Below, piece by piece: positions 1-7,194 of a stretch of DNA of 18,591 bases. The notes under the pieces were generated by a model. That model saw only the letters and a list, made by a program, of their open reading frames with translations, ran no database searches and was not told the origin of the DNA. The stretch comes from an uncultured Muribaculaceae bacterium (GTDB lineage Bacteria > Bacteroidota > Bacteroidia > Bacteroidales > Muribaculaceae). The position numbers were made by a program, and so were the translations under genes. Numbering within the stretch: position 1 is the stretch's first letter; each line of letters begins with the position of its first letter. Location of the stretch: contig CAJUBL010000058.1 of NCBI GenBank assembly GCA_910584665.1, positions 1 to 18,591 of the forward strand, read 5' to 3'.

Positions 1-715
1 CGGCTTCCTGCATGTGGTATCCCGAGATCGATATCGAGTTGAATTTAGGCATGTTCTGAGATGTATACTCGAATATGTCGGCAATGATGCGCATAGAGAA
101 CTCAGGCGGATAGATATATGTATTACGGACCATGAATTCTTTGAGGATATCGTTCTGGATAGTACCTGCCATTTCCTCAAGTCTGGCACCCTGTTCAAGA
201 CCGGCATTGATATAGAAGGCGAGCACGGGAAGTACAGCGCCATTCATAGTCATGGAAACTGACATCTTGTTAAGTGGGATGCCATCGAAGAGAACTTTCA
301 TGTCTTCGAGAGAGCAGATTGATACGCCTGCTTTGCCTACATCACCTACTACACGTTCATGATCAGCGTCGTATCCACGGTGTGTGGCGAGATCGAAAGC
401 GACTGACAGACCTTTCTGACCCGAAGCGAGATTACGGCGGTAAAAGGCATTGGACTCGGCGGCTGTAGAGAAGCCTGCATACTGACGTATGGTCCATGGA
501 CGCATCGCATACATACCGCTGTATGGTCCACGAAGGAATGGCGGAATACCGGCAACATAGTTGAGGTGTTCCATACCCTCGAGATCTTCTTTTGTATATA
601 CAGGTTTAACGGGAATGAGCTCTGGTGTGAGCCATTCCTCTCCGGTTACAACAGCACCCTTGGGGCCGTTGAAAGCATCGGCGGTAATATTGACTGATTT
701 AAAATCGGGTTTCAT
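1..715 (-). CDS. mutB: Methylmalonyl-CoA mutase large (alpha) subunit, N-terminal part, cut by window edge
   Basis: The reverse strand reads open from an ATG at 715 to the left edge, giving 238 residues of a protein that is normally about 715 long. It is the catalytic subunit of adenosylcobalamin-dependent methylmalonyl-CoA mutase, which interconverts succinyl-CoA and (R)-methylmalonyl-CoA in propionate/succinate metabolism in the cytoplasm. The visible part is the substrate-binding TIM barrel. TIRQYAGF (residues 75-82), a DLATHRGYD stretch near 108-116 and SGYHMQEA at 231-238 are family hallmarks. Y79, R197 and H234 correspond, at a constant offset of 10, to the active-site Y89, R207 and H244 of the Propionibacterium shermanii enzyme. 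The C-terminal cobalamin domain lies outside the window. It starts 9 nt after the mutA stop, so the two are almost certainly co-transcribed. Also called scpA in some annotations. Confidence 0.96.
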   Translation of the reverse strand, partial: MKPDFKSVNITADAFNGPKGAVVTGEEWLTPELIPVKPVYTKEDLEGMEHLNYVAGIPPFLRGPYSGMYAMRPWTIRQYAGFSTAAESNAFYRRNLASGQKGLSVAFDLATHRGYDADHERVVGDVGKAGVSICSLEDMKVLFDGIPLNKMSVSMTMNGAVLPVLAFYINAGLEQGARLEEMAGTIQNDILKEFMVRNTYIYPPEFSMRIIADIFEYTSQNMPKFNSISISGYHMQEA

Positions 716-724
716 GCTGCGGAA

Positions 725-2581
725 TTATTTAAGGAGTTTGGCGTTGAAAGCCTGGAGAGTCTCAAGGACATTGCTACGCACGTGAATGAAGTTTGTAATA
801 CCCTGTGCCTGAAGTTCCTCAGTGCAAGCCGGGGCACCGGCAATGACAAACTCGGCTTTGCCTTCTATAAGTCTGAAAGCTTCGGGAGCAAATGTGGCAT
901 ATTCGTCATCGCTGGAACATAGGACGATAATATCGGCCTTGGCATCGAAAGCGGCTTTTACTCCGTCGGAAATTGTCTCAAAACCGATATTGTCAATGAT
1001 CTCATATCCGGCACAGCCGAAGAAGTTGGATGAGAACTGGGCACGTGCGAGACGCATAGCGAGGTTTCCGATGGTGAGCATGAACACTTTGGGTCGGTTT
1101 GCGGCGTGTTCGGTGTTGAGTCGTAAAGCTTCGAAATCGCTTGCCTGACGTTTGGATGAGAGTGCGTGTCCTGAGTTGGCAGTCTCGTGGTTGGCACATC
1201 CGCAGCCACATGTACCTTCGGTTTTTTCTATCTTGTCAGCGGCCATCTCGCTGAAATTCGGATACTGGTTGGTTCCGAGAAGAATTTCCTTGCGGCGGGC
1301 CATGTCGGTGTGACGTTTTTTGCTTGACTCGTTGACCGATTTCTGTATTTCGCCATTGTTGACGAGAGTGAAGAAGCCACCCTTATCGTCAATGTCGATG
1401 AAAAGTTTCCATGCCTCGTGGGCAAGAGAAACAGTAAGAGTTTCAACGTAATATGATCCTCCGGCAGGGTCTACGACCTTGTCAAGGTGGCTTTCTTCCT
1501 TAAGAAGGAATTGCTGGTTGCGTGCAATACGTTCCGAGAATGTATCGGGTGTTTTGTAGGGCTGATCGAAAGGTAAGGTGGTTATAGAGTCAACCCCGGC
1601 AAGAGCTGCAGACATAGACTCGGTCTGACTACGTAGAAGGTTTACGTGTGCGTCATATATTGTCTGGTTAAAGCGCGAGGTGGATGCATGAACGAACATC
1701 TTGCATGCACAGTCACACTCAGGATGGTATTGTTTTACGATCTGAGCCCAGAGCATGCGTGCGGCACGGAACTTGGCCAGTTCCATGAAGTAGTTTGATG
1801 AGATACCCATGTTGAATTTTACACGTCGGGCAACGGCATCGATACCTATACCGGCGTCGGTAAGAGCTGTGAGCCACTGTGCGCCCCAGGAGAGTGCGTA
1901 TCCGAGCTCCTGAAAGATATAGGCGCCGGCTGCGTTGAAAAGTTCGGAGTCAATGGCTATAACTCGTATGGCGGGTACATCGGCAACCGTTTCTATAAGT
2001 TCTTTTGCCTGAATTGTAAGGTCTGCCGGGATCTCGGTACCATGCTTCAGGGCGCGACGCAAGGGGTTGTAGTCTATAGACCCGTGAAATGTTTCGGTGG
2101 CATTTTTCTCTTTGAGGTAGGCAACAAGAACCCTTGCGAGTTCTACAGCCTTGGACGGGCAACAGTTGAAGTTGATTTCCACAGAGGCGAGATCAATGCC
2201 TTCGAGCATAGTTCTGATAGTTTCGATATCCGGAGACTTGACTTTGAATCCAAGAGAACTGACACCTTTTTTTACGATGTCAAGAGCGATCCTGTTAGCC
2301 TCCTGTGGAGTCTCGGCAATGATGTTCTGACGGGTGAGCCAGTTGTTGTCATTACGTGTTCCTCTTACAAAGGGGTACTGACCGGGAAGTGAATCGGTAG
2401 TCTTGAGATCGGCGATATCCTCGGCGCGATACATGGGTTGTACGTTAAACCCTTCATTTGTTCTCCAGACCAATTTCTTTTCAAACGGAACACCTTTAAG
2501 GTCGGCGTCGACTTTGGCGTGCCATTCCTCGGTAGTCACCGCAGGGAACTGGTCGAACAGTTTTTCTTTTTTTTCTGCCAT
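725..2581 (-). CDS. mutA: Methylmalonyl-CoA mutase small (beta) subunit
   Basis: This is a 618-residue protein with the usual length and layout of the non-catalytic MutA subunit, which pairs with MutB. An N-terminal barrel (about 30-445) carries TRQNIIAET (83-91), TLPFDQPYKTPD (335-346) and DPAGGSYYVE (371-380). A C-terminal flavodoxin-like B12-type fold (about 498-618) follows. The cobalamin-binding DxHxxG motif is absent from this fold, as expected for the small subunit. The linker between domains holds CGCGC at 458-462, and the barrel has CDCAC at 289-293. The start at 2581 is supported by a promoter about 75-105 nt upstream and by the normal family N-terminus. An A8 tract covers codons 3-6. 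mutB follows 9 nt downstream. Confidence 0.96.
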   Translation of the reverse strand: MAEKKEKLFDQFPAVTTEEWHAKVDADLKGVPFEKKLVWRTNEGFNVQPMYRAEDIADLKTTDSLPGQYPFVRGTRNDNNWLTRQNIIAETPQEANRIALDIVKKGVSSLGFKVKSPDIETIRTMLEGIDLASVEINFNCCPSKAVELARVLVAYLKEKNATETFHGSIDYNPLRRALKHGTEIPADLTIQAKELIETVADVPAIRVIAIDSELFNAAGAYIFQELGYALSWGAQWLTALTDAGIGIDAVARRVKFNMGISSNYFMELAKFRAARMLWAQIVKQYHPECDCACKMFVHASTSRFNQTIYDAHVNLLRSQTESMSAALAGVDSITTLPFDQPYKTPDTFSERIARNQQFLLKEESHLDKVVDPAGGSYYVETLTVSLAHEAWKLFIDIDDKGGFFTLVNNGEIQKSVNESSKKRHTDMARRKEILLGTNQYPNFSEMAADKIEKTEGTCGCGCANHETANSGHALSSKRQASDFEALRLNTEHAANRPKVFMLTIGNLAMRLARAQFSSNFFGCAGYEIIDNIGFETISDGVKAAFDAKADIIVLCSSDDEYATFAPEAFRLIEGKAEFVIAGAPACTEELQAQGITNFIHVRSNVLETLQAFNAKLLK

Positions 2582-2654
2582 GATGGGGTTATTAAGTTCG
2601 ATTTATAGTAGTTTCTCTAAATTTGGTATAGTCGGTTAGCCTTGGACCGGCGAA

Positions 2655-2686
2655 CAAAGTTAATAAACATTCTTGTAACAATCAAA
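2655..2686 (-). promoter_or_regulatory. Bacteroidetes -33/-7 promoter for mutAB
   Basis: On the minus strand TTTG (2686-2683) is followed after exactly 20 nt by TAACTTTG (2662-2655), matching the Bacteroidetes sigma consensus TTTG / TAnnTTTG. It would start transcription near 2648, giving a leader of roughly 67 nt before mutA. It lies just downstream of the terminator of the preceding unit, so mutAB appears to be an independent operon. The leader is too short for a cobalamin riboswitch and shows no B12-box-like element. The rest of 2582-2748 holds nothing else I can recognise. Confidence 0.7.
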
Positions 2687-2748
2687 ATGTTAAAGGCAAA
2701 ACAGTGACAAAAACATCTGCTAAGCCGTGAAACCCGGATAAAAGTAAT

Positions 2749-2780
2749 AAAAAAAGCATCGGTCAGTTGATGGCCGATGC
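2749..2780 (-). terminator. Intrinsic terminator after the lipoprotein gene
   Basis: Read on the minus strand, a 10-bp stem (GCATCGGCCA pairing with TGACCGATGC, one G-U pair) closes a 5-nt loop and runs straight into seven T residues (2755-2749). It sits about 20 nt after the stop of the lipoprotein gene, and ends the rsmI-lipoprotein unit. Confidence 0.88.
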
Positions 2781-2800
2781 TGTAATCTGTATAAAATGAT

Positions 2801-3667
2801 TCAGTCTATCTGTATGACGAGAAAATTGGAACGTTCCCAGAAACGTTTTGAGTCGTTGATACGGAGACTCTTCATGCCTTGAGCGTCAGTCTCCAGAGTA
2901 TATGTATCGGCCGGCTGGTTCGTGAGTACCTTTGCCTTGGAGGAGTGTAGTGGAAGCAGAGTGAGTGTGCGTTTGTCTGCGCGAGTGAAGTATGATGTCT
3001 CGAAGTCGTCAGGCAGAACCTTGGTCTTACGCAGGAATCCTGTCTCGATAAGTTTGTGCTCTTTTAGTTCGTTTTTCTTTCCAAGTGCATAGTAGCATGT
3101 AGCAAGTTCATTGCTGAGATCGTTGTTTAGGGTTTCTATCTCTTCCCGTTCCTGGGTTACGATAGCGACAGTCGAGTTCAGGGAATCTACATTGCGTGTC
3201 AGATTCTCTATATGTGTGTTGGCATTGGCCAGTGAGGTGCGGAGTGAAGTTATTGTCTTGTCCTGATCATCAATCTGAGCCCGCAGTGTGGCTATTGATT
3301 TCTGTAGAGTGGCATTTTGGCTTTGGGATTTGCGTAGTTTGCTCTCAAGGGCATCAAGACGGTCACGACGGGCCTGCAGTTCATTCTGGATAGCGGCAAT
3401 ATCTTCTTTTATCTCCTGACGTCGGTCGGGCGTCTCTTCCGATACATATGGTGTCGTGAGAATATGTTCGAGTTTTTTGATCTGTGCCATTCCGGCCGAA
3501 ATATCATTCATTAGTGACAGAAGGCTGTCCTGATCGGCAACAGCCTGTGCCAGTTCGGCCTGAGTGAGTTGAAGAGTCTCCTCGGGTGATGTTTTAGACC
3601 GTTTGTTTCCGTTGCATGATGCAAGTAGAGCAAGAGTGATGAACGAAATTGAAAGAGTGCGTTTCAT
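2801..3667 (-). CDS. Coiled-coil lipoprotein, possible Cbp1-type surface protein
   Basis: This is a 288-residue predicted lipoprotein. A short positive N-terminus and hydrophobic core end in the lipobox LLASC, with lipidation expected at C18. Residues about 28-70 and 82-195 are heptad-rich coiled coil interrupted by a TTPYVSEETP turn. The last 90 residues form a compact beta-rich domain with conserved-looking aromatic and hydrophobic positions (CYYALG, SYFTRAD, RFWERSNF). Bacteroidales proteins of this layout are sometimes annotated as Cbp1-family collagen-binding adhesins; I recall the layout, not an alignment, so this is tentative. Two D-S-L tripeptides (47-49, 161-163) fit the Bacteroides O-glycosylation motif. 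The start overlaps the rsmI stop by 4 nt (ATGA), implying translational coupling. A terminator follows. Confidence 0.85.
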   Translation of the reverse strand: MKRTLSISFITLALLASCNGNKRSKTSPEETLQLTQAELAQAVADQDSLLSLMNDISAGMAQIKKLEHILTTPYVSEETPDRRQEIKEDIAAIQNELQARRDRLDALESKLRKSQSQNATLQKSIATLRAQIDDQDKTITSLRTSLANANTHIENLTRNVDSLNSTVAIVTQEREEIETLNNDLSNELATCYYALGKKNELKEHKLIETGFLRKTKVLPDDFETSYFTRADKRTLTLLPLHSSKAKVLTNQPADTYTLETDAQGMKSLRINDSKRFWERSNFLVIQID

Positions 3668-4383
3668 TGTTGTTTGAATTTATTTTGATGAATGCGGGGC
3701 TGATCGTCGCTGACGTTGCCGCCTACTACAATAACAATCTCGCCACGTGGAGTGTTCACGGTGAAGTGTTCGATCAGTTCACCGAGCGATCCGTTCACGG
3801 TTTCATTATGTATTTTAGATATTTCGCGTGAGACAGACGCAGGACGGTCCGGGCTACAGGCATCAGACAATTGCTGCAATGTCTTAACAAGCCGTAGCGG
3901 TGATTCATATAAAATGAATGTGCGCTGATCGGCAGCCAGAGTTTCGATCCGGGATGTCCGGCCTTTCTTTGGAGGGAGAAATCCTTCGAAAACAAAACGG
4001 TCGCACGGTAATCCTGAGTTTACCAGAGCCGGGACAAATGCGGTGGGTCCGGGAAGTGTCTCGACATCGATTCCGGCCCGACGGCATTGGCGTGATAGCA
4101 GGAAGCCGGGATCTGAAATACCTGGTGTGCCGGCATCAGAAACCAGTGCGATATTCTCTCCGCCCATCAGACGTGTCACTATAGAATCGGCGGTACTGTG
4201 CTCATTATACTTATGGTGACTTGTGAGCGGTGTAGTAATATCAAACTGTCTCATCAGTATTCCGCTCGTACGGGTATCCTCGGCAAGAATAAGGGATGCG
4301 TTTCTGAGAGTTTCTATTGCTCTTGGAGTCATATCGGCAAGATTGCCTACAGGAGTAGGCACGATGTATAGTTTCCCGGCCAT
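3664..4383 (-). CDS. rsmI: 16S rRNA (cytidine-1402 2'-O)-methyltransferase
   Basis: This is a 239-residue SAM-dependent tetrapyrrole-methylase-fold enzyme that 2'-O-methylates C1402 in the decoding centre of 16S rRNA. The family signatures occur in order: PTPVGNLADMTPRA (9-22), AEDTRT (34-39), SDAGTPGISDPG (82-93), LPGPTA (110-115), FEGFLPPKKGR (132-142), YESPLRL (159-165), REISKIHNE (186-194) and a final GEIVIVVGG (214-222). It is shorter than the E. coli protein because the C-terminal extension is missing. It starts 5 nt after the upstream acidic-protein gene and overlaps the lipoprotein gene by 4 nt, so all three are likely one transcript. Confidence 0.95.
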   Translation of the reverse strand: MAGKLYIVPTPVGNLADMTPRAIETLRNASLILAEDTRTSGILMRQFDITTPLTSHHKYNEHSTADSIVTRLMGGENIALVSDAGTPGISDPGFLLSRQCRRAGIDVETLPGPTAFVPALVNSGLPCDRFVFEGFLPPKKGRTSRIETLAADQRTFILYESPLRLVKTLQQLSDACSPDRPASVSREISKIHNETVNGSLGELIEHFTVNTPRGEIVIVVGGNVSDDQPRIHQNKFKQQ

Positions 4384-4388
4384 GGTTC

Positions 4389-5285
4389 TTACTGATAGTA
4401 GTTGGCAAGCAGCTCTATGAATGCCTGGGCATCATCATTGTCCGGATTCCAGCTCAGATCCTCAAACAGATATTCTTTTGCTTCATCGAGTGATTTCATG
4501 GCCGACAGCATATCAAGACATTCGACATACTGGGCATCGCTGTTACCGAACAGTTCGCGTCTGAAACGAAACTTGTCGTTAAGGTTGAATACCGTTGAAA
4601 TGGGACGTCTTGGCTGGATATGTGACTCTTTTACGGGTGTCGCCTCATTAATAATATATGTGCGGTGATAGCCTGTGGTCTCTGGTTCAGGTAGAGGTGT
4701 GTCGTCGACAAATGTATTTTCAGCAGTCTCGGTAGTGTTGTTCATGGAAAGTGCCTGCGACGAGTCATCGTCGTCCATAAAAATGGGTTGTGAGGGTTCT
4801 TCAACAAACACAGGCGTACTATTGACCGGCATCTGATCCTCAATATTGTCCTCGATATAGTCTGCTGCATTATCAGGTTGAGGACTGTCTGTGTGCGTGT
4901 CGCCGGCAGGTGCTTCATCAGTCTCGTTATTGTCGTAAAACGTGTCTTGACAATTGTTGTCTTCGGGGGAAATATTTTCTTCGGTGTCATCCTTGTTTTC
5001 GGTCGTTATGACAGCATTGCCAGAAACAGCACTGTCCTCCTCATGAGCATCGTCATCTGAGGTCGGCTTGTCATCTGTGTTTTCGGCGACAGCCTGACCG
5101 GCAGTGTTTTCTGTCTCCTCGATCAGCTCGTCAAGACCTTCGGTAAGAGCAAGTATCAGCTGTAACTTCTTGCGGAGTATTTTTATGGCATCAAGCGGCG
5201 TTTCCTCACGGTGGCGATGCAGAAGCAACAGGAGTCCGTCGGCTTCGAGCAGTAGCTTTGAAAGTTGGTCGGGTTGTTGGTTCAT
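4389..5285 (-). CDS. Acidic low-complexity protein of unknown function
   Basis: I chose the ATG at 5285 (298 residues). A longer reading from 5309 would add 8 residues but begins almost on the predicted transcription start. The N-terminus (about 11-57) is a leucine-rich amphipathic helix region. Residues about 56-217 are strongly acidic, rich in D, E, N, T and P, and look disordered. A conserved-looking C-terminal module (about 233-298) begins FNLNDKFRFRRELFG and ends in helical, acidic-aromatic sequence. I recall similar C-termini in hypothetical Bacteroidales proteins but know no function. There is no signal peptide or membrane segment. It lies 5 nt before rsmI and about 40 nt after the carboxypeptidase gene. 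Confidence 0.8.
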   Translation of the reverse strand: MNQQPDQLSKLLLEADGLLLLLHRHREETPLDAIKILRKKLQLILALTEGLDELIEETENTAGQAVAENTDDKPTSDDDAHEEDSAVSGNAVITTENKDDTEENISPEDNNCQDTFYDNNETDEAPAGDTHTDSPQPDNAADYIEDNIEDQMPVNSTPVFVEEPSQPIFMDDDDSSQALSMNNTTETAENTFVDDTPLPEPETTGYHRTYIINEATPVKESHIQPRRPISTVFNLNDKFRFRRELFGNSDAQYVECLDMLSAMKSLDEAKEYLFEDLSWNPDNDDAQAFIELLANYYQ

Positions 5286-5317
5286 ACTAAGAATATGATT
5301 TAGAGTCAAAGATGATG

Positions 5318-5325
5318 CAAAACTA
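5318..5325 (-). promoter_or_regulatory. -7-like element ahead of the acidic-protein/rsmI unit
   Basis: On the minus strand TAGTTTTG (5325-5318) matches TAnnTTTG directly after the carboxypeptidase stop codon. It would start transcription near 5311 and leave about 25 nt before the ATG at 5285, which supports that start. No TTTG -33 box is seen at the right distance, so this may be an internal or weak promoter. Confidence 0.4.
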
Positions 5326-6462
5326 CTAAAAATTTTTTAATAACCATTGTGATATGTATCGTTTCATTTCGGATTGACTGCATAAGGCGTTATTGATCAT
5401 TATGACGATTGCATGTGAGGGCTTTCCTGTACGGTCAAGTCTGTATCCCGCATATGCCAGCACACCGGTCATAGAGCCGCTTTTAAGTGCCATATGTCCT
5501 TCAAGCCGAGTCTTTCCGAGCAGTCCCTTTACAGTTCCCTCTTTTCCTGCAATCGGAAAGGCTGAAACGTAGTTTATGTCATGAGCCATATTTGCGAGTA
5601 CATGTGCAAGGTCTCGCGGAGTGATGAGGTTGGTTCGCGATAGTCCGCTGAAATCTACCAGTCTTGTTCTGTCCGGTTCTATTCCGATGGAATGGAGAAA
5701 TGTGTTGACCGAGTCTAAGGCCGATGGTAACGACAGGTCGGCAGACAATGAGCGGCCGATAGCTTCGGCATACAGGTTGTCACTCTCGAAGAGCATATGC
5801 CGTAACATGCTTGACAACGGTTTCGACGTGTGAATGAACAAGATGCCGGTATCGGCTGGTTCGGTTATGCTGTTATCAATTGAAATTCCTGCATTCCGTA
5901 GATCGGCGGTGAAATCATCTGCGATATAGGCGAAAGGGAACAATTCCATATCCTCATTGACAAGAGCACGGTTGGCGCAGTAATTGAATTCAGACCATCC
6001 CGCTCCATAGTCGGTACCGATATCCTCAATCATGGCGGCAGGATTGACCGATGGTTCCGAGGCTATGATATCGATAAAGCCATCGATGTGGTTTATTCCA
6101 TTTTCATGTATACTTGTCGCAAGACTATAGTCAGCAGACGGATCACCTGAGCCGATAATCATAAGGTTGCCATGAAGAGTGTCTGCAGCGATATGTCCCG
6201 AATATCTGATTTGGGTTTCAAACGAGAACCCACACCCTAATTTTGAGAGAGAAGCTGCGGCTGTGACACACTTGAGAGTGCTGGCAGGTATGAAAGCGGT
6301 CGATTCCATGCAGGATGTCACTGTATTACCGTTGTAAAGATCAATGATGATATAGCCGACCTGTGCTCCTGGCAGAGTTGACGGTTTCAGGGCTGAGGCA
6401 TAAGAATCGGATAAGGCAAGGACTATGTACAATAGCAGCCGTATATACCATGAGTGAGACAT
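5326..6462 (-). CDS. dacB: D-alanyl-D-alanine carboxypeptidase/endopeptidase (PBP4 type, family S13)
   Basis: This is a 378-residue periplasmic penicillin-binding protein that trims or cleaves peptidoglycan peptide cross-links. A signal peptide is likely (hydrophobic residues 9-18, cleavage near YAS|A at 23/24). All three active-site motifs are present: S61-x-x-K64 within PASTLK, S237-D238-N239, and K337-S338-G339. The GSGDPS motif (104-109) and the LKSGSMTGVLAYAGY block (336-350) are typical of S13 enzymes. It is about 80-100 residues shorter than the E. coli PBP4, so the inserted non-catalytic domains look reduced. It is the first gene of the leftward unit and is divergent from the TetR gene. 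dacB names the family; the exact substrate is not shown. Confidence 0.9.
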   Translation of the reverse strand: MSHSWYIRLLLYIVLALSDSYASALKPSTLPGAQVGYIIIDLYNGNTVTSCMESTAFIPASTLKCVTAAASLSKLGCGFSFETQIRYSGHIAADTLHGNLMIIGSGDPSADYSLATSIHENGINHIDGFIDIIASEPSVNPAAMIEDIGTDYGAGWSEFNYCANRALVNEDMELFPFAYIADDFTADLRNAGISIDNSITEPADTGILFIHTSKPLSSMLRHMLFESDNLYAEAIGRSLSADLSLPSALDSVNTFLHSIGIEPDRTRLVDFSGLSRTNLITPRDLAHVLANMAHDINYVSAFPIAGKEGTVKGLLGKTRLEGHMALKSGSMTGVLAYAGYRLDRTGKPSHAIVIMINNALCSQSEMKRYISQWLLKNF

Positions 6463-6553
6463 TTGATGAAAAAGTGGAGTGTCTGATATTTGAATTATGG
6501 AGTGAAGTTACACAAAAGTTGAGATATGACAGTATAGTCTGTGGAAAAATTTG

Positions 6554-6561
6554 TATCTTCG
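6554..6561 (+). promoter_or_regulatory. -7-like element ahead of the TetR gene
   Basis: TATCTTCG resembles the Bacteroidetes -7 element (TAnnTTTG with one change) and would give a leader of about 20 nt before the ATG at 6589. No -33 TTTG lies at the expected distance. The divergent 126-bp region 6463-6588 shows no clear palindrome that I could call the TetR operator. Confidence 0.3.
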
Positions 6562-6588
6562 CGACAAATTTCACTATTGTAGCTTTAA

Positions 6589-7194
6589 ATGGTATCGAGA
6601 ACTCGGGAAAAACTTATAGAGGTTGCTCGGCAACTGTTCGCTTACAAAGGTGTGGAGAATACCACTATGAGCGATATAGCCACGGCGTCAGATAAAGGAC
6701 GCCGTACTATCTATACCTATTTCAAGAGCAAGCGGGAAATTTATGAGGCTACTATAGAAAGCGACAGCGATCGTATGGTCGAACAGTTAAGATCGGTTGT
6801 GGACAAGGCCGACACGGCACCGGGAAAGCTTGAACGATTCATGCGTCACCGTCTTGACCTGTTTGACATGCCCACCCCACGTCCGCGCGGTGTAAGTTTT
6901 GACGCGTTGCTGAATCTCGATTTTAACCGTATAGACAAGGTGAGGCGTATGGCTATAACCAAGGAAAAAGAACTTCTAAAGGAAATTCTTGACAAGGGTG
7001 TGGCTGACGGAAGTTTTGATGCCGGACAGACACGTCGTTTCATGCCTGTGTTACAGTTCCTGTTGCAGGGAGTCGACCTGTCGATAGCCCATAATAATTT
7101 CGAGCATATAGACATCAACCCCGATACATATAAAAATGAAGTGATAGACTTTATAATAAACTCATTAGTAACACATAAAACTACTGAAAAATGA
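6589..7194 (+). CDS. TetR/AcrR-family transcriptional regulator
   Basis: This is a 201-residue protein with a standard TetR N-terminal DNA-binding domain. Helices at about 5-22 (REKLIEVARQLFAYKG) lead into a helix-turn-helix at about 25-47 containing TTMSDIA and the TIYTYFKSK recognition helix. The rest (about 55-195) is the all-helical ligand and dimer domain, whose ligand cannot be read from sequence. The stop overlaps the fabG start by 4 nt (ATGA at 7191-7194), so regulator and reductase are translationally coupled. That suggests control of, or response to, an acyl or lipid signal, which is an inference. It could also control its own transcript or the divergent carboxypeptidase. Confidence 0.93.
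   Translation: MVSRTREKLIEVARQLFAYKGVENTTMSDIATASDKGRRTIYTYFKSKREIYEATIESDSDRMVEQLRSVVDKADTAPGKLERFMRHRLDLFDMPTPRPRGVSFDALLNLDFNRIDKVRRMAITKEKELLKEILDKGVADGSFDAGQTRRFMPVLQFLLQGVDLSIAHNNFEHIDINPDTYKNEVIDFIINSLVTHKTTEK

Noticed and set aside
2042..2392. 116-codon open frame on the plus strand inside mutA, and similar long antisense frames elsewhere
   Set aside because: They lie opposite strongly conserved coding sequence, have no promoter or start context, and encode no recognisable protein.
2561..2574. A8 and A5 runs on the coding strand in the first codons of mutA, suggesting phase variation by slippage
   Set aside because: The tract is short and encodes an ordinary lysine/glutamate-rich N-terminus of a housekeeping enzyme; nothing suggests switching.
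2582..2748. Possible cobalamin riboswitch ahead of mutA
   Set aside because: The predicted leader is only about 67 nt and has no recognisable B12 box or the needed multi-stem structure.
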